Shown in pieces: positions 9,776 to 19,223 of a DNA stretch of 64,000 nucleotides. Source of the DNA: Carettochelys insculpta. Lineage: Eukaryota; Chordata; Testudines; Carettochelyidae. Below the pieces are notes generated by a model, which was given only the letters and a program-made list of their open reading frames with translations, did no database searches and was not told the origin of the DNA. Each line of letters opens with the position of its first letter. Positions within the stretch are counted from its first letter, which is position 1. Made by a program: the position numbers and the translations under genes. The stretch covers positions 37,041,501 to 37,105,500 of the forward strand of contig NC_134145.1 in assembly GCF_033958435.1 (NCBI RefSeq), written 5' to 3'.

Positions 9776-12410
9776 GGGAAAATAAAAATCAATAATAAAA
9801 TGTTAACAATAATAAAAACAAACCTATTTTATGGTCCAGTCAACAGCTTCTGGCAGTTTGGATTTGGCCCATGATCCATCTGTTGAAATATCTGCTTAAC
9901 ATAATACACTGCGCACAGCCCACTGATGTCAACAGGACCACTCAGCAGGTGCAGTTAAGTGCATGTGTAATCTTTGCAGGATGAGGATCCTAGCTTTCTC
10001 ACTTTTAGCTTTTTAACCATTCCTGTTTTCATTGATTTTAAATATTTGAACATTTCTCTATTAATGAAAAGTACAATATAATGTAGTATATGAGTGCCTA
10101 AAATCTTTGGCTGCGCTTGTGGCATTAATTATTTTTGATATTCTTATGTCAGTTTAATGATCAGGACTTTAACAGAACCTCTGATATATTAGCATTAATC
10201 ATAGCTGAACAAAGATAAACACTTTTTTGTGTAACAGTTCAGTTTTCCTTTCCCCCTCTCTCCTGGGAGTACAAGTTAAAGATCAAAATAGTTTATTTTT
10301 CATTTCTCACTTCAAAGGTTTTCTAAGACCCTCAGCATTCAGTAAAAGACATTTTCCCCTCTCCAGACCCACCCTGCAGAAAATGGGGTCTGGAATAATT
10401 GTTATTCTGAGGTGAGCCATTGAACCACACTGTAAGCCTGTGAAGCCCAGGGATGTGGCAGCACCAGGCACACTGATGGTGTGGGGGAAAGGAGGCAATT
10501 GCCCCAGAGCCTCGTGATTCAAAGAGACCTGGAGCTTTTGGCTGCTGCCCCTGCCACAACAGCTACAGGCCCCTTTGGATTGCTACTGGAATGCTACTCT
10601 GCACACCCTTGAGTGCTGGGAGGGGCATGCTGGGGTTTGGGCAGCTCTAAGGGTTGACTACCCTTGGCCTCACCCCTTCCAGGCCATTGAACCACCCTCC
10701 CCACCTTGTCCCAGAGTCTGCAGTGGCTGTCGGCCTTGCTGGGCAGGACCTTCAGCATACCTAATTCCAGCACGTACACGTGAAGAACACTGTCAGTTTT
10801 AACCATCTGCCTAACTCACTTTGCTTTGTAGTTTGAGGATGTCCTCTGTCTTTCTCCTGTCAATCAGATACATTAAAGTGTCTGTTTTCTAGGGTTAGAC
10901 TCCATGGTCCTTCATCCCACTGAAGGCAACAGCAATACGTCCAATAACCACAGTGGTGCAGGATCAATCCCCTGGACAGCAGCTTAGCTGTGTTCTGCAA
11001 AGTACTTAATCATGTGGCTAAATTAATTATGCTCTTAAGTGCCACTGACTTCTGCGAGACCAGTTCAAATGCTTAAAGTTAAGCAGATGCATAATGTCTT
11101 TACAGAATAGGGATGGATTCAAGCATGGGATTAAATGCTTTGCTGTAACTACACTAGTGCAAACCCTGGTGAAGAGTGGGTTGTAATGGTGTGGTTTATC
11201 CCAGTTTGAACCCAGAGCAAATTGCACCAGTACAACCCACAGTATACATGAAAGCAGCATGTCCACACTGGGCATTTGTGCTACTGCAGCCATTGCTGCG
11301 TTGCTACGCTCGTGCAAAAATCCCCACACAGGCAAACATTTAGCCTCCTTGCCCACTTGCAGAGTATATAGTAAACAGTATAAGGAATCAGAATAGTGCA
11401 ATTCTGCAAACTGATCTGAAGTAGTTCATAGTTTTGTGAGAATGTCATTACACAGCTTAATGACAGGCACAGCTGAGACAGCCAACCTACTTCCCCAGGT
11501 TAGGTTCCTGCCAGATTTTTTCAGCAGGTAATTATAAAATCAAATGACAGAACTAAGTCTTGATATGAAGTGACAGAAGAGTGAAGGCACACGGAGCTGT
11601 TTTATTGTTGGTGGTGTTTTCTTTTTTAAATTATAGTTAGACCATTTATAGTTAGACCATTTGCACAGGCCTCTATCCAGCATCAGGCTCCCATGCAAAA
11701 TCCAAGAGTCTGTCCTATGGCTGAGCATATTTTAAAGAAAAATAATGCTGGAATGCGATCAAGTAAATCACATATTGCAATACTGGATGCTTCGCAAATG
11801 CCTCCCAAATCCGCTCCACTTCCAACATAAGCTATAATATCCTATAACAGTTAATGATGCAATCTGGTTAGAACATAAGAGAAGAGAGAATTAGCTCTGT
11901 TTTTCATAATATATTGTTGAAGCCCTATTTATTATTACTGTGTCAGCATTTCACTTATTTCCCTCGTGTTATTGTAAATGCTCTGAGATCCCTAGATAAG
12001 AGCACAATATAAACATTAAGAGTATTAGCATTAGTAAATGTGATATGTTTTGCCAATTAGGTTTGGGGGTTTTTTTGTTCTTAAGTCAACGTTGGGTTGC
12101 TGCAATGGAAAAAAAAAAGGAGTGAAGAAAAAAAAATATTCCATGCTGCCATTTTGCAGCAAATAGTCCCAGAGAGCATCATAGTTTTGGAGATCATACT
12201 ATCCTAGAGAGAAAATTTCATATATAAGACACAGGTGTCAAACTTATTCTATGGAGAGGCTCAAATATCAATTTCAACACTAGTCAGAAAATCAAATTTA
12301 TGATAACTTACTGCCTTTAATCCACAGTGGATCTCCCACTGATATCAGTGGAAAGTTTACACAAAACCCATGAATAATATTTTTTATGTATTCATTAAGT
12401 TAGTTACTGA
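9776..12410. other. Unassigned DNA with ancient repeat scraps
   Basis: No gene is recognised. Fragments near 9,900-9,990 and 11,000-11,130 contain the TGCTTAAAGTTAAGCA-type motif and resemble an ancient palindromic tetrapod repeat. The stretch at 11,950-12,020 (TGAGATCCCTAGATAAGAGCAC...) resembles a SINE or L2/L3-type LINE tail. These assignments are weak. Confidence 0.35.
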
Positions 12411-12416
12411 TATTTA

Positions 12417-12619
12417 TTATTTATTCAGATTTATTGTTGTACTCAGCAAAACTAAAGGGGAAATATGTTCTCCCAGGAAAACGTGTATATCTTCACTTAA
12501 TTTCTCCTCTTTTGATTCATCTTTGTACACAAAATATGGGTTTTTTTCTGCATTTCTTTTCCTAAACACTTCCAGTTCCTGCCCCTCCATAGATTTCACC
12601 TTTGACTCCATAATATCTT
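12417..12619 (-). CDS. Candidate terminal exon of a small minus-strand gene
   Basis: On the minus strand a strong acceptor (TTAATTGTTAATCATTCCAG) is followed by an open segment of about 67 codons. It is rich in Glu and Lys (EVFRKRNAEKNPYFVYK) and ends with TAA at 12,417. Overlapping AATAAA motifs lie at 12,413-12,425. The exon begins with two nucleotides of a split codon, and exactly one leftover nucleotide is supplied by the candidate exon at 13,162-13,187. A second, shorter frame (ending GGAGTGSV) is also open at the start. I recognise no family. Purine-rich AT DNA can stay open by chance, so confidence is low. Confidence 0.25.
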
Positions 12620-12662
12620 CTGGAATGATTAACAATTAAATAAACAACTATGCTTATATTAA

Positions 12663-13100
12663 GGGCTATGTCTAGACTAGCCCCCGCCCCTCGAAAGGGA
12701 GATACTAATGAGACACTTCAGGATATGCTAAGGAGGTGCTGCAACAAATGTGCAGTGCCTCATTAGCATAATGGTGGCCATGGCACTTCGAAAGTGCCAC
12801 TTTCGATTGTGCAGGGCTCGTCTACACGGGGTTCTTTTTGAAAAGACCCTGCACACTTTGAAATCCCCTTATTCCTATAACCAAATGGGAATAAGGGGAT
12901 TTCAAAGTGTGCAGGGTCCTTTCGAAAAGGATTCTGTGTAGACGAGCTGCACACAAACGAAAGAGGCACTTTCAAAGTGCCGTGGCTGCCATTATGCTAA
13001 TGAAGCACTGCACATTCATTGCAACACCGCATTAGCATATCACAAAGTGTCTCATCAGCATCTCTCTTTCAAAAGGGAGGGGGCTAGTGTAGACATAAGC
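12663..13100. mobile_element. Fold-back MITE, about 438 bp
   Basis: The ends GGGCTATGTCTAGACTAGCCCC and GGGGGCTAGTGTAGACATA are inverted repeats, and the repeat continues through almost the whole element. Inner paired segments include GCCTCATTAGCATAATGG with CCATTATGCTAATGAAG, and the centre pairs ATCCCCTTATTCC with GGAATAAGGGGAT. Relatives lie at 20,111-20,543 and 45,145-45,558. It lies in the putative intron between the two minus-strand candidate exons. Confidence 0.75.
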
Positions 13101-13161
13101 AAGGCGTCTTTATCAAGCTTTAAAGTTAAAACCCAAAGGAGGAGGGCAAGGAGGTTCATAC

Positions 13162-13187
13162 CTCTCAGAGCCATTGTTTCAGATTGT
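13162..13187 (-). CDS. Candidate 26-nt micro-exon upstream of the 12.4-kb exon
   Basis: On the minus strand the acceptor TTGTTTCCCATTTCTTCAG is followed by 26 nt and the donor GAGAG|GTATGA. One frame is open and contains ATGGCTCTGAGAG. The single leftover G joins AA at the next exon to give a Glu codon, so the reading frame runs through. It could be a start exon or an internal one. Very short exons are easily imitated by chance. Confidence 0.2.
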
Positions 13188-13305
13188 CTGAAGAAATGGG
13201 AAACAATATTGGTTCATATTTCAATTGTTACCTAGGCAACCATGAAGGCTGAACATGTTCCCCTAGAAATAGTGCACCCAGAAATAGTATAGAAATAGTA
13301 CAGAA

Positions 13306-13502
13306 AAAGAGAAGTTACTCACCGTAGTAACGGTGGTTCTTCGAGATGTGTCCCCGTGGGTGCTCCACCATAGGTGACGGCTTGGCCGGCGCCGCAGATC
13401 GGATCTTCCAAGCAGTTTCTGCCGGACCGCGCATGCGCCGGCGCGCGCCGCTCCCTGGCGCGCTCCTGGCCATGTGCACGATCCGGTCCCCGCCAGTTCC
13501 TC
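13306..13502. repeat. DIRS left terminus and inverted terminal repeat
   Basis: The outer 63 nt (13,306-13,368) are exactly complementary to 13,570-13,632. From 13,369 on, the sequence is the near-perfect reverse complement of 19,224-19,352, including GGACCGCGCATGCGCCGG. Confidence 0.85.
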
Positions 13503-13569
13503 GACCAACCGCCTCGGTTGCCCCTGCAAAACACTAACAGAGATCCGAAGCGGGGAGGATGGGCGGGAA

Positions 13570-13672
13570 GTGGAGCACCCACGGGGACACATCTCGAAGA
13601 ACCACCGTTACTACGGTGAGTAACTTCTCTTTCTTCTTCGAGTGTCCCCGTGGGTGCTCCACCATAGGTGAC
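13570..13672. repeat. DIRS internal complementary region
   Basis: 13,570-13,632 is the exact reverse complement of the left terminus. 13,633-13,672 is the exact reverse complement of the right terminus (19,348-19,387). The two meet at AACTTCTCTTT/CTTCTTCG. In the DIRS1 model this region templates the joining of the two ends into a circle before integration. Confidence 0.85.
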
Positions 13673-13710
13673 TACCGAGCAGTAACCCAGATAGGTGGTG
13701 GGTAATCGGA

Positions 13711-14892
13711 TTATGTGCAGCTGGTCCCCGAGAGGACCGCTGCAGAGAGACGGGTATCCTCTTGGAATACCCTGTGAAGGGCGTAATGTTTGGCGAACAT
13801 GTCGTAGGATGACCAGGTCGCCGCTCTGCAAATGTCTTTCAATGCAACGCCCTTGAAAAAGGCTGTTGATGCTGCCACCGCCCTGGTGGAATGAGCCCTG
13901 GGAGTGGCCGACAAAGGAGTCTTTCTGAGCTCGTAGCACATTTTTATGCAGGATACAATGTGATTTGAGATTCTCTGCGATGAGAGACCTTCTCCTTTAG
14001 ATTTGGGAGCGAGGGAGACCAGGAGTCTATCCGTTTTTCGGAAGGACTTGGTCCTGTCTACGTAGAAGGCTAGCGCCCTCCTCACATCCAGGAGGTGTAG
14101 GCGCGCCTCTTCGCTGGAGTTATGAGGCTTTGGATAGAACGAGGGTAGAACAATAGGTTCATTGATGTGAAACTCGGAAGAAACTTTGGGAACAAAGGCT
14201 GGATGCAGCCGTATGGTTACCGCCTCCTTGGAAAAGACAGTGCAGGGTGGCGTTGCCATGACTGCCGCAAGCTCGCTCACCCGACGGGCTGACGTAATTG
14301 CAAGAAGAAAGGTCGTCTTTACTGTAAGGAGGCGAAGGGGAACCGTGGCCAAGGGCTCGAACGGTGGTCCCATGAGTGTGGTAAGCACCAGGTCCAAGCT
14401 CCACGAAGGTGGAATCGGTTTCCGAGGGGGGTATAGGTTTACCAACCCTTTGAGGAACCTGGTAACCATAGGGTGGGCGAACACCGTGTGCCCTCCCTCC
14501 TCATGTCTGAACGCCGAGATGGCGGCCAGGTGGACCTTTAACGAGGATAGCGAGAGTCCTGCTCTCTTGAGGTCCAGTAAATACTCTAGAATTGTAGGTA
14601 TAGGCACCGAAAGGGGGGCCAGCTGCTTGGTAGAACACCAAGCCATGAAGCGAGTCCATTTTTGTTTGTAGGTTTTCCTAGTGGAAGTCCTCCTGCTACT
14701 TTCTAGGACTTGCTGTACTTCCACTGTGCATGTGCTCTCTAGGGAGCTGAGCCATGGATTAGCCACGCTTGCAGTCGCAGGCTTTGGGGGTGCGGATGCA
14801 CTATGGACCCCTGGGCTTGCGTGAGCAGGTCCGGCGCCACCGGAAGAGGCATCGGTGGGCGGTCCGACAGGCGCAGGAGTAGGGGGAACCAT
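13711..14892 (-). CDS. DIRS tyrosine recombinase
   Basis: This enzyme would integrate the circular DNA copy by site-specific recombination through a covalent 3'-phosphotyrosine link. From the ATG at 14,892 the protein has 393 residues. The N-terminal SAM-like DNA-binding region lies around STRKTYKQKWTRFMAWC (residues 70-86). Catalytic residues are an Arg in TSARRVSEL (about 203), the H-x-x-R box in AHSTRA (His334, Arg337), Trp360 and the nucleophile Tyr370 in FAKHYAL; the 23-residue gap from Arg to Trp fits the family. The start is uncertain because the frame is open back to 16,590 through the overlapping RT gene. Overlap with the RT frame from this ATG is 154 nt. No stop or frameshift is seen in the domain. 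Confidence 0.88.
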   Translation of the reverse strand: MVPPTPAPVGPPTDASSGGAGPAHASPGVHSASAPPKPATASVANPWLSSLESTCTVEVQQVLESSRRTSTRKTYKQKWTRFMAWCSTKQLAPLSVPIPTILEYLLDLKRAGLSLSSLKVHLAAISAFRHEEGGHTVFAHPMVTRFLKGLVNLYPPRKPIPPSWSLDLVLTTLMGPPFEPLATVPLRLLTVKTTFLLAITSARRVSELAAVMATPPCTVFSKEAVTIRLHPAFVPKVSSEFHINEPIVLPSFYPKPHNSSEEARLHLLDVRRALAFYVDRTKSFRKTDRLLVSLAPKSKGEGLSSQRISNHIVSCIKMCYELRKTPLSATPRAHSTRAVAASTAFFKGVALKDICRAATWSSYDMFAKHYALHRVFQEDTRLSAAVLSGTSCT

Positions 14893-16943
14893 GGTTGGCG
14901 ATCCCATGTTGGGACTATCAGGATCATCCGAGCCTTGTCTCTCCTGGCTTTTTGCAGAACCTTGTGGATCAGCACTGCGGGGGGAAACGCATAAAGCAGG
15001 GGGCCTCCCCATGGGATCGCGAACGCGTCCCCCAGGGACCCCCGGCCCAGCCCTGCTCTGGAGGAGAATCGTGGGCACTGTTTGTTGTGCTGAGTGGCAA
15101 ACAGATCTATTTGGGGAAACCCCCATGCGTGGAAAATGGGCCGTAGTAGATCGGGACGGATCTGCCACTCGTGGGTGAGCGCAAAACGTCTGCTCAACTG
15201 GTCTGCCTTCACGTTGTGCGTGCCCGGCAAGTAGGAGGCTCTCAGGATTATATCGTGGGCGATGCACCAGTTCCATAGGCGGATTGCTTCCGCGCATAAG
15301 GTACGGGATCGAGCTCCTCCTTGCCTGTTTATGTAAAACATGGTGGAGGTATTGTCTGTACTGATCCCGACGACTTTGCCTTGTATACGGTCTCGAAAGT
15401 GTTTGCAGGCGTTGAACACTGCTCTGAGCTCTAAAACATTGATATGCAGAGACTGTTCCGTGGGTGACCACAGTCCTTGAGCCACCTCTTCGCCCATGTG
15501 CGCTCCCCACCCTATGAGGGAGGCATCCGTAGTGAGGAAAACCGATATTTGCGGCTGATGGAAGGGTACCCCTGTTAGCAAGTTCCCGGGGTTTACCCGC
15601 CATTGCAGGGATTCGTGCACCCCAGGTGGGGGCGACACCACCCTGTGAACGGTGTGTACTGCCGGCTTGTATACACTTGCCAGCCAATGTTGCATGCCGT
15701 GCATGTGCAACCTGGCGTTCTGTACCACAAACGTAGCCGCTGCCATGTGGCCCAGCAGCTGCAAGCACGTCAAGACCGGCACCGTAGGGCTGAAGGTGAT
15801 GACCTGCACGAGGGAACCGATGGCTCGAAAGCGAGCCTCTGGAAGGTATACTCTCGCCGAGACCGAGTTTATGCGAGCCCCTATGAACTCTATGTCCTGT
15901 GAGGGGTCTATCTTTGATTTTGCCATATTGATAACCAGGCCAAGTGCGGAGAACGTGTTTGCTGTGACGCGTATCATGCGGAGAACCTCCCTTTTCGAGG
16001 TCCCTTTGAGCAGGCAGTCGTCCAGATACGGGAAAATAAACACCCTCTGTCTGTGCAGGTAGGCTGACACCACTGCCAAGGTCTTGGTGAAGACTCTGGG
16101 GGCCAAGGAAAGGCCAAACGGTAGGACCTTGTATTGGAAGTGTTCGTTGCCCACCATGAACCGGAGAAAACGTCGGTGAGCCGGATGAATGGTTATGTGG
16201 AAGTACGCGTCTTGTAGATCGAGGGCTGTGAACCAGTCTCCATCGTCCAGTGCTGTAAGGATGGAGGCAATAGTGATCATCCGAAAACGTTGCTTGCGCA
16301 GATACCTGTTGAGGCCACGAAGGTCTAAGATGGGCCTCCAGCCTCCTGTCTTTTTCTCCGTCAGGAAATACCGAGAGTAGAACCCTTTCCCTTGCAGTTG
16401 CTCCGGCACCTTTTCCACCGCCCCTATGAACTCTAGGTGGGCCACCTCCTGCCTGAGCCTGGCTACATGGGAGGCCTCCTGGGGGTGGGGCTTGGGCGGG
16501 GGTCGCGGCGGCGGGAGCGACTGGAAGGGGATGGCGTACCCCGTGGCTATGATCTCCAGCACCCATTTGTCTGTGGTGATCCTTTGCCACTGGTCGTAGA
16601 ATGGTCGGAGGCGATGGTGAAAAAGTCGTTTCGGATGATCTTGTGCAATGGTGGTGATGGCGCAGCCCTGGATTTGTATGTCAAACTTGTGGCCTTTGGC
16701 CCCGCCCCGAGGACGTACGGCCCTGTTGTGAGCGTCGCCTGGGGGTTCTGTACTGCTGGTGCTGCTGATGCCGCCCTTGCTCTTAACCCCTGTGATACTG
16801 GGGGCGCTGTTGCTGGTATTGGTACCGCCTTTGCTGTGGGTAGTACCTTTTCTTTGAGTATGGAGGGGTGTAAATCCCCAGGGTCCTGAGTGTGGCTCTT
16901 GAGTCTTTACTGGAATGAAGGACCGAGTCAGTTGATTCAGCAA
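14739..16943 (-). CDS. DIRS reverse transcriptase / RNase H polyprotein
   Basis: The 734-residue frame copies element RNA into DNA in DIRS particles. RT motif A is ALDLQDAYFHI (about 240-250), the B region is LPFGLSLAPRVFT and motif C is the intact YLDD (306-309). The RNase H domain follows with Asp in TTDASLIGWG (about 473), Glu in NVLELRAVF (505), Asp in STDNTS (530) and Asp in VKADQLSR (581). The C-terminal part, from QIDLFATQHNKQCPRF to PTWDRQPWFPLLLRL, matches the extra domain seen downstream of RNase H in DIRS elements, sometimes described as methyltransferase-like; I see no clear catalytic motif there. It overlaps the end of gag by about 160 nt in another frame, so translation needs reinitiation, frameshifting or a separate transcript. 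Confidence 0.9.
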   Translation of the reverse strand: MLNQLTRSFIPVKTQEPHSGPWGFTPLHTQRKGTTHSKGGTNTSNSAPSITGVKSKGGISSTSSTEPPGDAHNRAVRPRGGAKGHKFDIQIQGCAITTIAQDHPKRLFHHRLRPFYDQWQRITTDKWVLEIIATGYAIPFQSLPPPRPPPKPHPQEASHVARLRQEVAHLEFIGAVEKVPEQLQGKGFYSRYFLTEKKTGGWRPILDLRGLNRYLRKQRFRMITIASILTALDDGDWFTALDLQDAYFHITIHPAHRRFLRFMVGNEHFQYKVLPFGLSLAPRVFTKTLAVVSAYLHRQRVFIFPYLDDCLLKGTSKREVLRMIRVTANTFSALGLVINMAKSKIDPSQDIEFIGARINSVSARVYLPEARFRAIGSLVQVITFSPTVPVLTCLQLLGHMAAATFVVQNARLHMHGMQHWLASVYKPAVHTVHRVVSPPPGVHESLQWRVNPGNLLTGVPFHQPQISVFLTTDASLIGWGAHMGEEVAQGLWSPTEQSLHINVLELRAVFNACKHFRDRIQGKVVGISTDNTSTMFYINRQGGARSRTLCAEAIRLWNWCIAHDIILRASYLPGTHNVKADQLSRRFALTHEWQIRPDLLRPIFHAWGFPQIDLFATQHNKQCPRFSSRAGLGRGSLGDAFAIPWGGPLLYAFPPAVLIHKVLQKARRDKARMILIVPTWDRQPWFPLLLRLSDRPPMPLPVAPDLLTQAQGSIVHPHPQSLRLQAWLIHGSAP

Positions 16944-18906
16944 ACAGCTTCTGCAAGTCGAAGGGAAGGTCGATTATCTTCGCCTGCAGATCTCTCGGTA
17001 TGCCCGAGGTCTGGAGCCAGGACTCCCGTCGCATCACCACTGCAGTTGCTGTGGAACGTGCTGCCGTGTCCGCAACGTCCAAAGCAATCTGAACTTCCAT
17101 CCTCGCAGCCGCGTAGCCCTCTTGCACTATGGCCTTGAGGACCGGCTTTTTGTCCTCTGGAAGTGAGTCCATGAGGGAAGTTAATCTGGCATAGTTGTCG
17201 AAATTATGGTTCGCCAAGTGCGCTGCATAATTTGCCATTCGCAAGGTTAAAGTGGAGGAGGAGTAGACCTTTCTGCCGAACAGCTCTAGCTTCTTGGCAT
17301 CTTTGTCCGTTCCCCCTGTTGTAAATTGAGATGTTTTTAATCTTTGCTGCGAGGACTCCACCACCAAGGAGTTTGGCTGGGGGTGGCTAAACAAGAACTC
17401 CATGCCCTTCGCCGGCACGAAGTATTTCTTATCCGCTCTCTTTTGGACAGGCGGAATAGTTGCCGGGGTCTGCCATATGGTAGTGGCGGACTCCAAGATC
17501 GCTTCATCAAGCGGGATTGCTACTCTGGAGGAGGCCGGAGAGCTCAAATTTTTAAGGAGCTTATGATGTTTCTCTTGCACTTGTGCTGTCTGGATGCCTT
17601 GCGTGAAAGCTACCCTCTTAAACAGCTCCTGAAACTGTTTGAGATCGTCCTTGGGATGGACGTCCCCTAAGGCCGTGGCCTCATCCGGGGAGGAAAACGA
17701 GGAACCGCTGGGGTACATTTCTTTGGACCCTTCCGGTTCTTGATGGTGATGGTGCGCCCTCTCGCTGGAGGTTTGCGAGGGAAAATCTCGTGGGTCCACG
17801 GCCAGTCCCCCCTGGGATGCTTGAGTCTCCGTCCCCGATCGCGATTGCCCTCGGGGGTACGAGGTAATATGTGGGGATCTCTCCCTGGTAGATTGCCGAT
17901 GGTGTCCATGCCCCGCGTGGTAGGGACGACCATGGCAGTATAGGCACTGTTCCTGGGAAGGTGACCTTGACCATTCCCTTTGCACGTACCCTGTGTGTCT
18001 GGGAGAGGGGGATCGTCGAGACACTGGAGAGAGCGATTTTGCATAATAGTCCAGCGATTCAAATCCCAGGAAGGGCGAGGGTGGTGCCAGCCATGGGGAG
18101 GCTGATTGCAGGAAAGGAGAAGGGGGCTCCGGGTAGGCTAGGGGGGGCCCCTGCCTTCTGGTTGGAGTCTGCAACATGAGCGGAGGGCTGTGAGAAAAGA
18201 GCTCCACAGCCCTGTCTGGAGAGGGTCTGCAGTGCCTCCTCTTGTGTGCAGCCTTCCCCCTCCCTTGAGGAGGTAACTCCGCCCCCTGATGGGCGGGGGA
18301 TCCCGGCCCCGTCGGCACCGTGCTAGGCATGCTCGAGGGCGGTGCCGCACGTGCGGAGTCCTTCTGCGCCTGCAGGCTACGTGCCTGCGCGCTCTGCACC
18401 GCCGGTTCCCCGGGGGTCGGTGCCGCTGGTACCGGCGCTTGCTTAGCCGCCGCCCTGCCTGCGGTGTGGGGCGGCTGGCTGATCATCGGAGGCTGAGCCG
18501 CTTCCACGTGGCTCTCCGTGCCGCCGCCGATCAGCTGTTGCTGCGGCTGGGGGCTGCTCGCTCCTCCCGTCCCGCTCACTGTTGCTGCCGGCAGGGATCG
18601 GGTTGGAGAAACTTTCCTCCGTTTTTGCGCTGATGGAGTGAGGGAGGCAGCTTTCCTTCTAAGGGCCCCGGAGGGTCCCTCCTGCTGCGGCCGCTCCGGC
18701 ACGTCTGGCTGGAGGGCCTTGTCAAGAAGCAGCAGTTTAATTCTCATCTCCCTGTCTCTCCGTGCTCTGGTCGTTAACTTTGCACAGAAGGCGCATTTTT
18801 GTGCCACATGGGACTCCCCCAGGCACCTTATGCATAGATTGTGCCCATCGGACACTGGCATCGCCTCTCGGCAGGACTCACATTTTTTAAAGCCTGAGGA
18901 GGACAT
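16783..18906 (-). CDS. DIRS gag-like protein
   Basis: The 707-residue frame is the first on the element's sense strand and probably forms the RNA-binding particle. Near the N terminus a zinc-binding cluster, CESCREAMPVSDGHNLC-IRCLG...CAFC (Cys9, Cys12, Cys25, Cys28, Cys38, Cys41 with nearby His), matches the start of many vertebrate DIRS gag proteins. A long Pro/Ser/Ala-rich low-complexity region follows. The C-terminal half is more ordered (KDDLKQFQELFKRVAF, then a helical region around AAHLANHNFDNYARLTSL) and ends in a basic Gln/Tyr/Arg tail (YYPQQRRYQYQQQRPQ) suited to nucleic-acid binding. The frame is open from ATG to stop. Confidence 0.8.
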   Translation of the reverse strand: MSSSGFKKCESCREAMPVSDGHNLCIRCLGESHVAQKCAFCAKLTTRARRDREMRIKLLLLDKALQPDVPERPQQEGPSGALRRKAASLTPSAQKRRKVSPTRSLPAATVSGTGGASSPQPQQQLIGGGTESHVEAAQPPMISQPPHTAGRAAAKQAPVPAAPTPGEPAVQSAQARSLQAQKDSARAAPPSSMPSTVPTGPGSPAHQGAELPPQGRGKAAHKRRHCRPSPDRAVELFSHSPPLMLQTPTRRQGPPLAYPEPPSPFLQSASPWLAPPSPFLGFESLDYYAKSLSPVSRRSPSPRHTGYVQREWSRSPSQEQCLYCHGRPYHAGHGHHRQSTRERSPHITSYPRGQSRSGTETQASQGGLAVDPRDFPSQTSSERAHHHHQEPEGSKEMYPSGSSFSSPDEATALGDVHPKDDLKQFQELFKRVAFTQGIQTAQVQEKHHKLLKNLSSPASSRVAIPLDEAILESATTIWQTPATIPPVQKRADKKYFVPAKGMEFLFSHPQPNSLVVESSQQRLKTSQFTTGGTDKDAKKLELFGRKVYSSSTLTLRMANYAAHLANHNFDNYARLTSLMDSLPEDKKPVLKAIVQEGYAAARMEVQIALDVADTAARSTATAVVMRRESWLQTSGIPRDLQAKIIDLPFDLQKLFAESTDSVLHSSKDSRATLRTLGIYTPPYSKKRYYPQQRRYQYQQQRPQYHRG

Positions 18907-19223
18907 TGTTGGTGAGTCTTTGAGTTTGTTTGTGGGTACTTAGCACTTCTTTGTGCTGTTTCCCCGTCCGATGGCCTGCCTCCGCAGGAGGGCTGATGGC
19001 CCTAGCTCCCGGCCTCCGGTGCTTGTTACTGGGACTGGCTTAAGCTGTCCCTCCGTAGCTTGTTTGTTGTTTGTTTTTTTTTGTTTTTTTTTTACAAAAT
19101 AACAACCGGTTACTTATGGTATCCTAAGAACTGAAAAACTTTAAAGAGAAAACAAATAAAGTCGTTGAATACGCTATGTGGCTTTAGCCTAGTCGGATTC
19201 CGTCTGCAGCCGACGGCGGTTGA
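18907..19223 (-). promoter_or_regulatory. DIRS 5' leader region
   Basis: This segment lies between the right inverted terminal repeat and the gag start, so it should be transcribed leader. It includes a T-rich tract on the plus strand (19,067-19,093), hence an A-rich leader on the sense strand. No specific promoter motif is recognised. Confidence 0.35.

Noticed and set aside
13711..16590. A single 959-residue protein
   Set aside because: The first part of this frame overlaps the RT gene and reads as Pro/Gly/Arg-rich out-of-frame translation; only about the last 390 residues match a tyrosine recombinase.
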